Notes under the pieces: generated by a model
Told to the model about the DNA's origin: nothing
What the model saw: the letters and a program-made list of their open reading frames with translations, nothing else
Databases searched by the model: none
Position numbers and translations under genes: made by a program
Part shown: positions 5,413-12,796 of the stretch, piece after piece
How the letters are laid out: every line of letters begins with the position of its first letter
How positions within the stretch are numbered: position 1 is the stretch's first letter
Origin: Syntrophaceae bacterium UBA1163
Lineage (GTDB): Bacteria > Desulfobacterota > BSN033 > UBA1163
Length of the DNA stretch: 12,796 bases
Reading direction: 5' to 3'
Assembly: GCA_002311635.1 (NCBI GenBank)
Contig: DBZJ01000124.1
Location: 1-12,796, forward strand

Positions 5413-6876
5413 ATGTCTTTGGACGAGGTATTGGCAGCCATTGTCGGATCCGGGTGCGTCTTTAACGACCCTTCTACGCTTGAAGCATATTCTAAAGACG
5501 AGAGCTTTGTGCACGCTATAAGGCCTCGTTGTGTCGTTAAACCAAAAAATACAGGGGAAGTGCAAGCGATCGTGAAGTGGGCGAACCAAACGCGTACACC
5601 GCTTGTGCCGATAAGTTCCGGTGCCCATCGATTCCGAGGCGATACTGTGCCCAGTGTGGGAGGAGCTATTGCCGTGGACCTGAGCCAAATGAAGAGGATC
5701 ATAAAAATTGACCGTCCAAGTAGGGTCGCCATGATTGAGCCGGGGGTCACATTCGGTGAACTTATCCCTGAACTGGGAAAAGAAGGCTTATCACCTTTCA
5801 TGCCCTTGGTACCCCGCAGGTCCAAATCGGTGGTCGCAAGTTGTCTCGAAAGGGAGCCTATAACGATCCCAAGGGCTCACTGGGAGACACAAGATCCATT
5901 ACTCTGTACGGAAATCATTTATGGTAGCGGTGATTTGTTCCGAACCGGCTCCGCTGCCGGGCCGGGCACGATAGAAGAACAATGGGAAACTGGCCGTACC
6001 CAGGTGAGGGGGATGGGGCCGGCTCAGGTGGACTTTGCCAAATTGATTCAGGGAGCGCAAGGGACAATGGGAATTGTAACTTGGGTGACGGTGAAATGTA
6101 AGCTCTTGCCCAAAGTCAAGAAAGGTTTCTTTGTGCCATCTGAAGATCTTGACCGTCTCATCGACTTAACATACAGGCTGATGTGGAAGAAGGTTGGAGC
6201 TGAATGCCTGATATTAAATGGTCACACGCTGGCGTGCATTCTCGCCAAGGATGCCGAAAAGGCCATAGCGCTGCGTGAGGTCCTGCCCAATTGGGCTCTC
6301 TTCCTGGGAATCGAAGGCGCCGGGTTGCTGCCGAATGAAAAGGTCGCCTATGAAGAAACAGAACTTAAAGAGGTTGCTCAGCTATTCGGACTGACACCCC
6401 AAATGGTAATTCCGGGGGCGACAGCCGAGGTTGTGTCGGACGCATTATCTCAACCTTCGCCGGAACCGTACTGGAAACTCCGATACAAAGGAGGTTGTCA
6501 GGATATTTTTTTTATTACGAACCTCAACCGAACTCCGGAATTCATAAACAAGATGAATGAGTTGGCAGGCCGTTACAAATATCCAGGAATAGATATTGGG
6601 GTCTATATCCAGCCGACCGTGCAGGGTACAAATTGCCACTGTGAATTTCATTTGAGCTATTCGCCGCAGCGCTCAATAGAAGTGGATAGGATGAGAAACT
6701 TCTTTACGGCTGCCAGCAAGGCCTTGGCCGACATGGGTGCCTTCTTCTCGCGCCCTTATGGACCATGGGCTGCGATGGGTTACAGCCGTGCCGCCGATAC
6801 GGTCATCGCTCTGAGAAAGGTCAAAAATATATTCGATCCGAATGGCATTATGAATCCCGGGAAATTGTGTTTCTAA
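5413..6876 (+). CDS. GlcD-like FAD-binding oxidoreductase (first flavoprotein)
   Basis: This is a flavoprotein of the VAO/PCMH superfamily (FAD_binding_4 plus a C-terminal FAD-linked oxidase domain), 487 residues, the size of GlcD or D-lactate dehydrogenase-type subunits. Such enzymes oxidise alpha-hydroxy acids, alcohols or alkylphenols and pass electrons to an iron-sulfur partner, a quinone or ETF. The FAD domain covers about residues 35-235: PRCVVKPKNTGEVQAIVKWA, PISSGAHRFRG (FAD pyrophosphate loop), MIEPGVTFGEL, and GAQGTMGIVTWVTVK at 214-228. The C terminus ends in FDPNGIMNPGKLCF, the usual GlcD-family ending. The start has AAAGGAG at 5397-5403, 9 bases upstream. Its stop codon overlaps the next gene's ribosome binding site, indicating cotranslation with the iron-sulfur protein. 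The substrate is not readable from the sequence. No signal peptide or membrane segment is seen, so it is likely cytoplasmic or bound through its partner. Confidence 0.88.
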   Translation: MSLDEVLAAIVGSGCVFNDPSTLEAYSKDESFVHAIRPRCVVKPKNTGEVQAIVKWANQTRTPLVPISSGAHRFRGDTVPSVGGAIAVDLSQMKRIIKIDRPSRVAMIEPGVTFGELIPELGKEGLSPFMPLVPRRSKSVVASCLEREPITIPRAHWETQDPLLCTEIIYGSGDLFRTGSAAGPGTIEEQWETGRTQVRGMGPAQVDFAKLIQGAQGTMGIVTWVTVKCKLLPKVKKGFFVPSEDLDRLIDLTYRLMWKKVGAECLILNGHTLACILAKDAEKAIALREVLPNWALFLGIEGAGLLPNEKVAYEETELKEVAQLFGLTPQMVIPGATAEVVSDALSQPSPEPYWKLRYKGGCQDIFFITNLNRTPEFINKMNELAGRYKYPGIDIGVYIQPTVQGTNCHCEFHLSYSPQRSIEVDRMRNFFTAASKALADMGAFFSRPYGPWAAMGYSRAADTVIALRKVKNIFDPNGIMNPGKLCF

Positions 6877-6889
6877 GGAGGTTAAGCCA

Positions 6890-8164
6890 ATGCCCCTTCA
6901 AGATTTCAAGATTTATATGGAAAGGTGTAGCCGGTGTTCCTATTGCAAGTGGGTGCCTCATATGAAAATGACAGAACGCAAATTCGCGACCATCTGTCCA
7001 AGTATCGCCCAATACGAATTTCACGGCTGGTCAGCCGGAGGGAGGATGGTAGCCGGACTATCATTGCTTCGTGGAAGAATCGATTACTCGGATACGTTGC
7101 TGGATATGATTTATCAGTGCCAGATGGACGGTGGCTGTGATGTCTCGTGCAAAAACCAAACGGATTTGGAACCGTTGGAGACGATGCTAGAGTTGAGAGC
7201 CAAATGCGTTCGAGATGGTCACGTCATTCGTGGCCATATGCCTGCAATCCAGAGCTTGAGGAGAGAGGACAACATGATGCAGAGTCCCAAGGCTGAGAGG
7301 GGCAAGTGGGCCGAGGGCCTCGATGTCAAGGATATTACAAAAGACAGAGTCCAGGTCCTCTATCATGCAGGCTGTAGATTAAGCTTTGATAAGGAATTGT
7401 GGAATATTGCTCGCGGAACCGTTAGTCTGCTAAGAGATGCAGGCGTTGATATCGGTATTATGGGGAAAGAAGAGGTGTGCTGCGGCGGGAGGGCTTACGA
7501 ATGGGGATACCAGGAGGAGCTTGCGAGATACGCGGGGCGTAACGCGAAGGCCTGGGAGGCATCGGGTGTTAAGATGGTGGTTACTTCTTGCCCACACTGC
7601 TATCAAACCTTCAATGTTCTCTATGACAAAATTGGCATGAGAGTGAACGTGCAGGTTCTGCACATTACTCAATTCCTTGATTTTTTAATCAAGGAGAACA
7701 AGCTCCAGTTGATAAAGGAAGTTCCCATGGAGGTTACGTACCATGATCCCTGTCATCTGGGCCGGTTGGCAGAGCCATGGATACGTTGGAACGGGGTGGA
7801 AAAGAAGGTAATGGGCCAACTGATTGTTCAGGATCCGCCAAAGGAGTTCAGGCGTGGTGCGAATGGGGTGTATGATCTTCCACGGGATCTGCTGAAGAGT
7901 ATCCCTGGCCTGAAGCTTGTGGAGATGCCTCGAATTAGGGAATACGCTTGGTGTTGCGGCGCAGGGGGTGGAGTGAAAGAGGCTTATCCTGAATTTGCGT
8001 TGCGAACCGGTCTGGAAAGAATGAAAGAGGCAGAAACCACAGGTGCAGAGGCAACGGTATCCGCCTGTCCTTGGTGCCAACGGAATTTGCTTGATGTCGT
8101 CAAGACGATGGATACCAGGATGAAAGTCTATGACATAGTAGAGCTAGTGCAACAAGCGCTTTGA
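6890..8164 (+). CDS. CCG-domain iron-sulfur protein (HdrD/GlpC/GlcF-like electron-transfer subunit)
   Basis: This 424-residue electron carrier probably takes electrons from one or both flavoproteins encoded on either side. The N-terminal part has two candidate cluster sites: Cys13, Cys16, Cys19 and Cys36 (CSRCSYC then CP) and Cys77, Cys83, Cys87, perhaps with Cys106. Two CCG domains follow. The first has Cys162, CCGG at 197-200 and SCPHC at 233-237; the second has DPCH with Cys288, CCGAGGG at 355-361 and ACPWC at 392-396. In heterodisulfide reductase subunits B/D, GlpC and GlcF such domains bind iron-sulfur clusters. The N-terminal spacing differs from the plain two-ferredoxin pattern, so the number of clusters is uncertain. 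A very strong ribosome binding site, AAGGAGGT at 6875-6882, overlaps the stop codon of the preceding gene. No membrane segments are seen; the role and partners are inferred from neighbours. Confidence 0.9.
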   Translation: MPLQDFKIYMERCSRCSYCKWVPHMKMTERKFATICPSIAQYEFHGWSAGGRMVAGLSLLRGRIDYSDTLLDMIYQCQMDGGCDVSCKNQTDLEPLETMLELRAKCVRDGHVIRGHMPAIQSLRREDNMMQSPKAERGKWAEGLDVKDITKDRVQVLYHAGCRLSFDKELWNIARGTVSLLRDAGVDIGIMGKEEVCCGGRAYEWGYQEELARYAGRNAKAWEASGVKMVVTSCPHCYQTFNVLYDKIGMRVNVQVLHITQFLDFLIKENKLQLIKEVPMEVTYHDPCHLGRLAEPWIRWNGVEKKVMGQLIVQDPPKEFRRGANGVYDLPRDLLKSIPGLKLVEMPRIREYAWCCGAGGGVKEAYPEFALRTGLERMKEAETTGAEATVSACPWCQRNLLDVVKTMDTRMKVYDIVELVQQAL

Positions 8165-8195
8165 ATATAGCCGGCGGGCGAGGAGGAATCCAAAA

Positions 8196-9785
8196 ATGGC
8201 GCTGACAAAGGAAGCTTATCGGGCATTAGAGGATATTGTGGGGGCAAGATATTTGACGGAGGAGGCCGCCGTACTCGAAGGCTACTGTTTTGTGTGGGGA
8301 AACGAGATGTTCTTTGGCGATCGGTTCTCCCCACGACCACATGCCGTTATCCTCCCCGGAAGTACGGAAGAGGTGCAGGCCATCGTGAAGTTGTGTAATC
8401 GATATGCTATCGAGTATAAAGCCCACGCCAGCGGTTTTTGCTCTGCTGCGCTCGCCGGGCCTAAGGGTTTTCTTTCAATCGAACTTAGGAGAATGAACAG
8501 GATTCTCGAGATCGATGAGAAAAATATGTTTGCAGTCATCGAACCTTGTGTTACGGCCGGTGAGTTGTTGCTCGAGGCGATGAAGAAGGGACTCCGGTCC
8601 TATTCCGGATCAAGTCCCACCAGTTCGATCGTTGCTAGTGCCACTTCTTATATAGGCCTGAGTTCGAGCCAGATCAGCGCGGGTTATGGCGGACGCAACC
8701 CTTTGGGCGTTGAATGGGTCCTTCCTGACGGAGAAATCCTGAGGTTGGGTTCACTCGGGACGGGAGCGGGTTGGTTTACCGGGGACGGCCCCGGGCCAAG
8801 CCTAAGAGGTATTATGAGAGGTCATACGGGGCCAAGCGGTGGTTTAGGGGTGATCACGAAGGCAGCAGTAAAGCTTGTTCCGTGGTACGGCCCGGCAAAG
8901 ATGGAGACGAAGGGAAAGCCTCCATCCTATACAGTGGATGTGCCGGAAAATTTCAGAGTTTTCACCCTCATTTTTCCATCTCGAGAGAAGCTATACGAAG
9001 CCTTTGGATTAATCAACGAAGAAGCGATAGCCTTTGCTTGTAGCCGACGCGGGCCGTTCACAATGGTTGCAGGGATGACCGGATCGAATAAAGAGGCGTG
9101 GGAGATATGGAAAGAAGGCTACTTTCAGAAAAAATGTGCCAATTCACTGGCCCTGATCATGGATGCGAGTTCTCGTCGGGAAATGGATTATAAAGAGAAG
9201 GTGTTGGAGAAGATCTTGGAGAGAACCGAAGGGGAGATGTTCCCTGAGAACGCTCACGGACAAAGCGCTAGGTTTGTTCACGCCCTTACCGGTCAGGGAG
9301 GTGTCAAAGGGGTCTTTCGGGCCACGGGAAGCTTTTCCACCGGAGCAAATGCGGACGAGGCATTGGTGGCTATGCTCAAAGCGAATGAAATGGGATACGA
9401 AGTCAAACAAACGTTCGGTAAAAGAGGTGTTGTCTTGGATGATGATGATCCGACTTGGCTGACAGCAACCGAGGAGAACACATCCGGGGCTCATCAAGAA
9501 TTTGCTGTTCGTTATGATCCCTTGGATCCCCAGTCGATCAAAGGGGCCGCTGAAATCGAAGCCATTCTAGGCAAATTGTGGTTGGAGAAAAATATCGATA
9601 TTGCATCCTTTGCAGGGGCTTTTGGGCTGTTGGCGTACGGGGGCAAAATTCATGAAATGGCTGGCCCAAAATGTCTGGATTATCACATCTGGATGCGAAA
9701 GATAAAGAATGCGTTCGATCCTAACTGTGTTTCAGAATCATCCTATTACATTAAACCGGAAGAGGAGACCTCTCCTCAAAAGTGA
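8196..9785 (+). CDS. GlcD-like FAD-binding oxidoreductase (second flavoprotein)
   Basis: This is a second VAO/PCMH-superfamily flavoprotein, 529 residues. The FAD-binding domain covers about residues 45-230: PHAVILPGSTEEVQAIVKLC, AHASGF at 77-81, VIEPCVTAGELL, and HTGPSGGLGVITKAAVKLVP at 210-229. The C-terminal part ends in AFDPNCVSESSYYIKPEE. The family FDPN is kept, but the usual N-P-G-K that follows is replaced. It is only distantly similar to the first flavoprotein of this operon (different loops in the FAD domain), so the two are not a recent duplication. In E. coli glycolate oxidase (GlcDEF) two flavoproteins of unequal size flank the same role with one iron-sulfur subunit; here both are full size. 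AGGAGGA at 8181-8187 lies 8 bases before the ATG. Substrate unknown. Confidence 0.87.
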   Translation: MALTKEAYRALEDIVGARYLTEEAAVLEGYCFVWGNEMFFGDRFSPRPHAVILPGSTEEVQAIVKLCNRYAIEYKAHASGFCSAALAGPKGFLSIELRRMNRILEIDEKNMFAVIEPCVTAGELLLEAMKKGLRSYSGSSPTSSIVASATSYIGLSSSQISAGYGGRNPLGVEWVLPDGEILRLGSLGTGAGWFTGDGPGPSLRGIMRGHTGPSGGLGVITKAAVKLVPWYGPAKMETKGKPPSYTVDVPENFRVFTLIFPSREKLYEAFGLINEEAIAFACSRRGPFTMVAGMTGSNKEAWEIWKEGYFQKKCANSLALIMDASSRREMDYKEKVLEKILERTEGEMFPENAHGQSARFVHALTGQGGVKGVFRATGSFSTGANADEALVAMLKANEMGYEVKQTFGKRGVVLDDDDPTWLTATEENTSGAHQEFAVRYDPLDPQSIKGAAEIEAILGKLWLEKNIDIASFAGAFGLLAYGGKIHEMAGPKCLDYHIWMRKIKNAFDPNCVSESSYYIKPEEETSPQK

Positions 9786-9859
9786 TGACCGGTAGACTGA
9801 ATCGGGTATTTCACTGCGAAATTGCTAAGAACTTTATCTTCGATAGAAAGGGGGACAAA

Positions 9860-11548
9860 ATGGAAAAAATGAAAAATTCTTTAGTGCCGGAGGTCCATAA
9901 TCCTTATCAGCTTACCCAGGATGATCTGGACAGCACGTATTGGGTTTGGGATCGGCTTCATACCCCTCCTGGCAGTCCTTGGGTCCCGATGTTTGAGTGG
10001 TGGTGGGGGTACGGTGCGACCGGACCGATTGCTCAGGCCTACGAAGATATGCCTCTGCCTCTTTCCAGGGGTCCTCGTGCCAGGACATTGCGGGGCTACC
10101 ATATCGTAGCGCTCTATGAGCCCCATTCAGATGAGGAAGTGAAGGAACGTGCGGGAAGGTACAGGGAAGCGATCCGTCCGTGGCTCGAGGATACTGACAA
10201 GATGATCAACCGGGCCTATTCCGAGCTGATGGAGGTGTATGAGAAGATAAAGAAGCGCGATTACCAAAATGCGACCTGGTCCCAGCTCATTGACTGGGTT
10301 GAAGAGCTAGGTCAGTTCCGCCGCAGGTGGTTTTACTGGCACTTTGTTAGCTTCGCCGCAACCGGCGTTATATTCCAAGATTGGGAAGCGCTCAGTAGCG
10401 AATTGCTCGGAATCGATTCCTACCACCCTCAATTTCAAAAATTGATGACTGGCTTTGATAATCGCAGCTTCGAGACGGACCGGCGGCAATTCAAGCTTGC
10501 GCAGCGGATTATTGAACTAGGCCTCAAAGACATAGTCGCCCGCAGCAAGGTAGAGGAGATTCTTCCAAATCTTGAGAAGAGTGACAATGGAAAAAAATTC
10601 GCCAAGGAGTTTCGTGAATTCCTTGACGAATTTGGCTGGCGGAATGCCGTCGTTTTCTCATTCGACACACCTTCCTGGCGGGAAGATCCAACGCCCGTAC
10701 TGATGCGCATTCGACAATTCCTGGCAAATCCCGTTTTTGAGCTGGACAACATCATCGCCAAACAAACCCGTGACAGAAAGGAGGCCGAAGAACAGGTTCT
10801 AAACAAGCTGCCTTCGGACCAGAGGGCGTGGTACCGCATTCTTATGAAGGCGGGGCAGAAGACAGGCGTGTGGTCAGAAGAACATTCCTTCTACTTCGAG
10901 ATGTATGGTTTCTCAGCAATCAGGTATTTTTGGCTTCAAATAGGGAAAAGGCTTACCCAGGCCGGGGCCTTGGAGAAACCCGATGACATCTTCTTCCTAG
11001 TCGGAGACGACGTGATTAAGTTGCTCAGCGACCCATATGTGATGAAGGGTACGGGCATTGCGAAAAGAAGAAAAGAACAATGGGAGGAAGCGAAAAACTT
11101 CCGTCCTGAGCCCTATTACGGCAACATCCCTTTTGAAGAGGCCATGCAGAGGTTCATGGCGACGAAAGATCCCCCGATGGTAATGGCAACCCAAGGAAGG
11201 CCGCCTACCCCCAGGCCAGAGCTAAAAGCAGACGTGATTGGTATCATCGGCTCGCCAGGAGTTGCGGAGGGACGGGCCCGGGTTCTCTTTTCGGTGGATC
11301 AATTGGGAGAAGTTCAGCCAGGCGAGATATTGGTTGCCTTAGCAACCGATTCAGCGTGGACTCCGGTTTTCAGTTTGATCAAGGCTGCCGTGCTCGATAC
11401 CGGAGCGCCTATGTGTCATGCAGCCATTGTCGCCCGAGAATATGCGATACCCGCCATTCTCAATACAATGACGGGAACGAGCAAGATCAAGACTGGTCAA
11501 AGGATTAGGGTTGATGGGGATGTGGGTGCTGTTTACATTATAGACTGA
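9860..11548 (+). CDS. PEP-utilising enzyme mobile (phosphohistidine) domain protein, PpsA-like
   Basis: This is probably the catalytic transfer subunit of a split dikinase. It would carry phosphate on a histidine and pass it to a bound acceptor. From the ATG at 9860 it has 562 residues. About residues 1-450 are helical and rich in aromatic residues (EWWWGYG near the start) and have no kinase motif; this part probably binds the acceptor. A PDDIFFLVGDDV segment, common before swivelling domains, follows. Residues about 465-562 are the swivelling domain, with GSPGVAEGRARVL and the phosphohistidine motif MCHAAIVAREYAIPAI, His520 being the phosphorylated residue. The PEP/pyruvate-binding barrel of PEP synthase and PPDK is absent. 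Thauera phenylphosphate synthase subunit PpsA has this layout and a similar length. The start was chosen from AGGGGGA just upstream; a frame opening at 9782 overlaps the previous gene but has a poorly placed ribosome binding site. The acceptor is unknown. Confidence 0.82.
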   Translation: MEKMKNSLVPEVHNPYQLTQDDLDSTYWVWDRLHTPPGSPWVPMFEWWWGYGATGPIAQAYEDMPLPLSRGPRARTLRGYHIVALYEPHSDEEVKERAGRYREAIRPWLEDTDKMINRAYSELMEVYEKIKKRDYQNATWSQLIDWVEELGQFRRRWFYWHFVSFAATGVIFQDWEALSSELLGIDSYHPQFQKLMTGFDNRSFETDRRQFKLAQRIIELGLKDIVARSKVEEILPNLEKSDNGKKFAKEFREFLDEFGWRNAVVFSFDTPSWREDPTPVLMRIRQFLANPVFELDNIIAKQTRDRKEAEEQVLNKLPSDQRAWYRILMKAGQKTGVWSEEHSFYFEMYGFSAIRYFWLQIGKRLTQAGALEKPDDIFFLVGDDVIKLLSDPYVMKGTGIAKRRKEQWEEAKNFRPEPYYGNIPFEEAMQRFMATKDPPMVMATQGRPPTPRPELKADVIGIIGSPGVAEGRARVLFSVDQLGEVQPGEILVALATDSAWTPVFSLIKAAVLDTGAPMCHAAIVAREYAIPAILNTMTGTSKIKTGQRIRVDGDVGAVYIID

Positions 11549-11627
11549 ACAGCCTAGACAGTTGATAATCTCTACAGAATAAAATACCTTAAGGTCAATT
11601 TCTGGACTGTAAAGAGAAGGGCAGGTA

Positions 11628-12662
11628 ATGAAGAAGGACAAATTAATATTTTGGTTTGAAGAAATAGGACAAGAATATAACGATTCGCTTGGTAAAAAAG
11701 GCGCCAACTTGGGAGAAATGGTAAAGCTTGGAGTACCGGTTGCTCCAGGGTTTGTCATTTCACGGGAAACCTGCCGCCGGTTCATGGCTGAAACAGGTGC
11801 GAGCGACCAAATTTCTCAATTGATCGCAGGCTTTGGAAAAATTACGGAAATTGGACAATGTGAAAAAGCAAGCCATGAGATACGTTCGATCATCGAGGAA
11901 AAAGAAATCCCCTTGTACATCAGGAAAGAGATAAGTTCATCCTACAGTAAGCTCTGCAAGAGGGCAGGTAAGGCCGATCTGTCTGTTTCCACTCGGTCAG
12001 GTGCGCCCGCGAGCCGTCCAGGCATGTTTGATACCTACCTCAATGTGAGAGGCAAGAAGCAGGTGCTTCGGCGAGTTAAGGAAGTTTGGTCGAGCGCGTT
12101 TAGTACCCGGGCGATGTGGTATCGTCTGACTCATGATATTCCGATTGATAGCGATATCTTGGGTGTCACGGTCCAAACGTTCGTAAACGCAAGAACGGCA
12201 GGGATTGTATTCACGGCAGAACCCGTAACCGGTGACACGTCCGTAATTGTCGTCGAGGCAAACTGGGGCTTAGGAGAGGGGGTCGTAAGCGGTACGATGC
12301 GAGTGGACCGATTTGTGTTAGAAAAAGAAAGCCTCAGGATTCAAGAAACCGCCATTGCCGATAAAGGCACTCATTTTATCGCTTTCGAACAAGGAGTGGA
12401 AACGAAGGATGTGCCTTTTGAAAAAAGAAACGTCCCTTGTATCAGTGAAAAAGAGTTACGAGAGGTCGCTGGGTTTGCCAAGTTCCTCGAACAACGTTTA
12501 GGCTGCCCGCAAGATGTGGAGTGGGCTATTGATCCTGACTTACCAGCAGGGGGAAATATCTATCTTTTTCAGACCCGGCCGGTGAGGCTTGGGACGCAAA
12601 AACCCCAGAATCCGATGGATCGCTTACTGAACATCATGGTGAAGAGAAGGCTTCAGCGTTAG
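11628..12662 (+). CDS. PEP synthase/PPDK-type ATP-binding subunit, PpsB-like
   Basis: This 344-residue protein is only the N-terminal ATP-grasp module of PEP synthase and pyruvate phosphate dikinase. It should cleave ATP to AMP and phosphorylate the histidine of the neighbouring swivelling-domain protein. Visible features in order: GKKGANLGEMVKLGVPVAPGF near residues 22-44, with the conserved Lys-Gly-Ala-Asn-Leu; STRSGAPASRPGMFDTYLNV, the ATP-site loop; EANWGLGEGVVSG; and the ending DVEWAIDP...LFQTRPV, with the conserved Gln-Thr-Arg-Pro. The frame stops soon after this, where full-length enzymes would continue into the swivelling domain. That domain is instead supplied by the gene 79 bases upstream. 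Thauera PpsB has the same architecture and similar length. GGCAGGT lies just before the ATG. Confidence 0.88.
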   Translation: MKKDKLIFWFEEIGQEYNDSLGKKGANLGEMVKLGVPVAPGFVISRETCRRFMAETGASDQISQLIAGFGKITEIGQCEKASHEIRSIIEEKEIPLYIRKEISSSYSKLCKRAGKADLSVSTRSGAPASRPGMFDTYLNVRGKKQVLRRVKEVWSSAFSTRAMWYRLTHDIPIDSDILGVTVQTFVNARTAGIVFTAEPVTGDTSVIVVEANWGLGEGVVSGTMRVDRFVLEKESLRIQETAIADKGTHFIAFEQGVETKDVPFEKRNVPCISEKELREVAGFAKFLEQRLGCPQDVEWAIDPDLPAGGNIYLFQTRPVRLGTQKPQNPMDRLLNIMVKRRLQR

Positions 12663-12750
12663 GAAGCGTGATCAACCGTTATCTTCAAGACCGCCCGCCC
12701 TTTTTAGAGACTCCAGGCTAAGTATGGAATAGGTTAGGGATGTTTTCAGG

Positions 12751-12796
12751 ATGGTTATGAATAGAATGAAGAGAGCTAGTGTAGTGCGTCTAACGC
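12751..12796 (+). CDS. Possible start of a further gene, cut by the window end
   Basis: A frame opens at ATG 12751, or at the in-frame ATG 12757 with AGG 6 bases upstream, and stays open for the 15 visible codons (M-V-M-N-R-M-K-R-A-S and on). Nothing can be said of its function. By position it would be the next gene of the operon, where phenylphosphate synthase clusters have a third, CBS-domain subunit. Confidence 0.25.
   Translation, partial: MVMNRMKRASVVRLT

Noticed and set aside
7089..7098. CGGATACGTT inside the iron-sulfur protein gene, matching the right half of operator copy 2
   Set aside because: The TTTCC half-site is absent at the required spacing and the match is in coding sequence, so chance is the simplest explanation.
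9782..9859. Earlier start (ATG 9782) for the swivelling-domain protein, overlapping the preceding gene
   Set aside because: The purine-rich ribosome binding site is too far away, the added 26 residues show no family resemblance, and ATG 9860 has AGGGGGA at ideal distance.

Overview
The window looks like chromosomal DNA from an anaerobic bacterium, most likely a Desulfobacterota/Deltaproteobacteria-type organism. This rests on gene content only: a CCG-domain iron-sulfur protein set between two GlcD-type flavoproteins, a split dikinase resembling phenylphosphate synthase, and an IS91-family element carrying its own tyrosine recombinase. No rRNA, tRNA or CRISPR array was seen. All recognised genes are on the + strand.

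Left part (1-3217). An unrecognised gene with an internally repeated motif ends at 354. A 320-base non-coding stretch follows, then a two-gene mobile element: a XerC/D-like tyrosine recombinase (675-1526) and, 18 bases later, an IS91-family Y2 (HUH) transposase (1545-2723). The non-coding DNA after the transposase has a 12-bp-arm inverted repeat and a small second hairpin that together look like the oriIS end. The left end of the element could not be fixed.

Middle (3218-5412). A divergent PfkB-family kinase is followed by about 550 bases without a convincing gene. This gap holds three copies of a dyad, TTTCC-N5-GGATA. The last copy sits between the -35 and -10 of the promoter of an XRE-cupin regulator (4685-5248), so this protein is probably autoregulated and may control neighbouring genes. 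The regulator's ATG lies almost at the predicted transcription start.

Right part (5413-12662). Five genes in line look like one operon: a GlcD-like FAD oxidoreductase, an HdrD/GlpC/GlcF-like iron-sulfur protein, a second GlcD-like FAD oxidoreductase, a phosphohistidine swivelling-domain protein and a PEP-synthase-type ATP-grasp protein. The last two together make a dikinase without the PEP/pyruvate barrel, the arrangement known from phenylphosphate synthase (PpsA/PpsB). My inference is a catabolic module: the split dikinase phosphorylates an alcohol or phenol using both high-energy bonds of ATP, and the flavoprotein/iron-sulfur set oxidises the same or a related compound and passes electrons to the anaerobic respiratory chain. 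The substrate cannot be read from the sequence. A further reading frame opens at 12751 and runs off the window.
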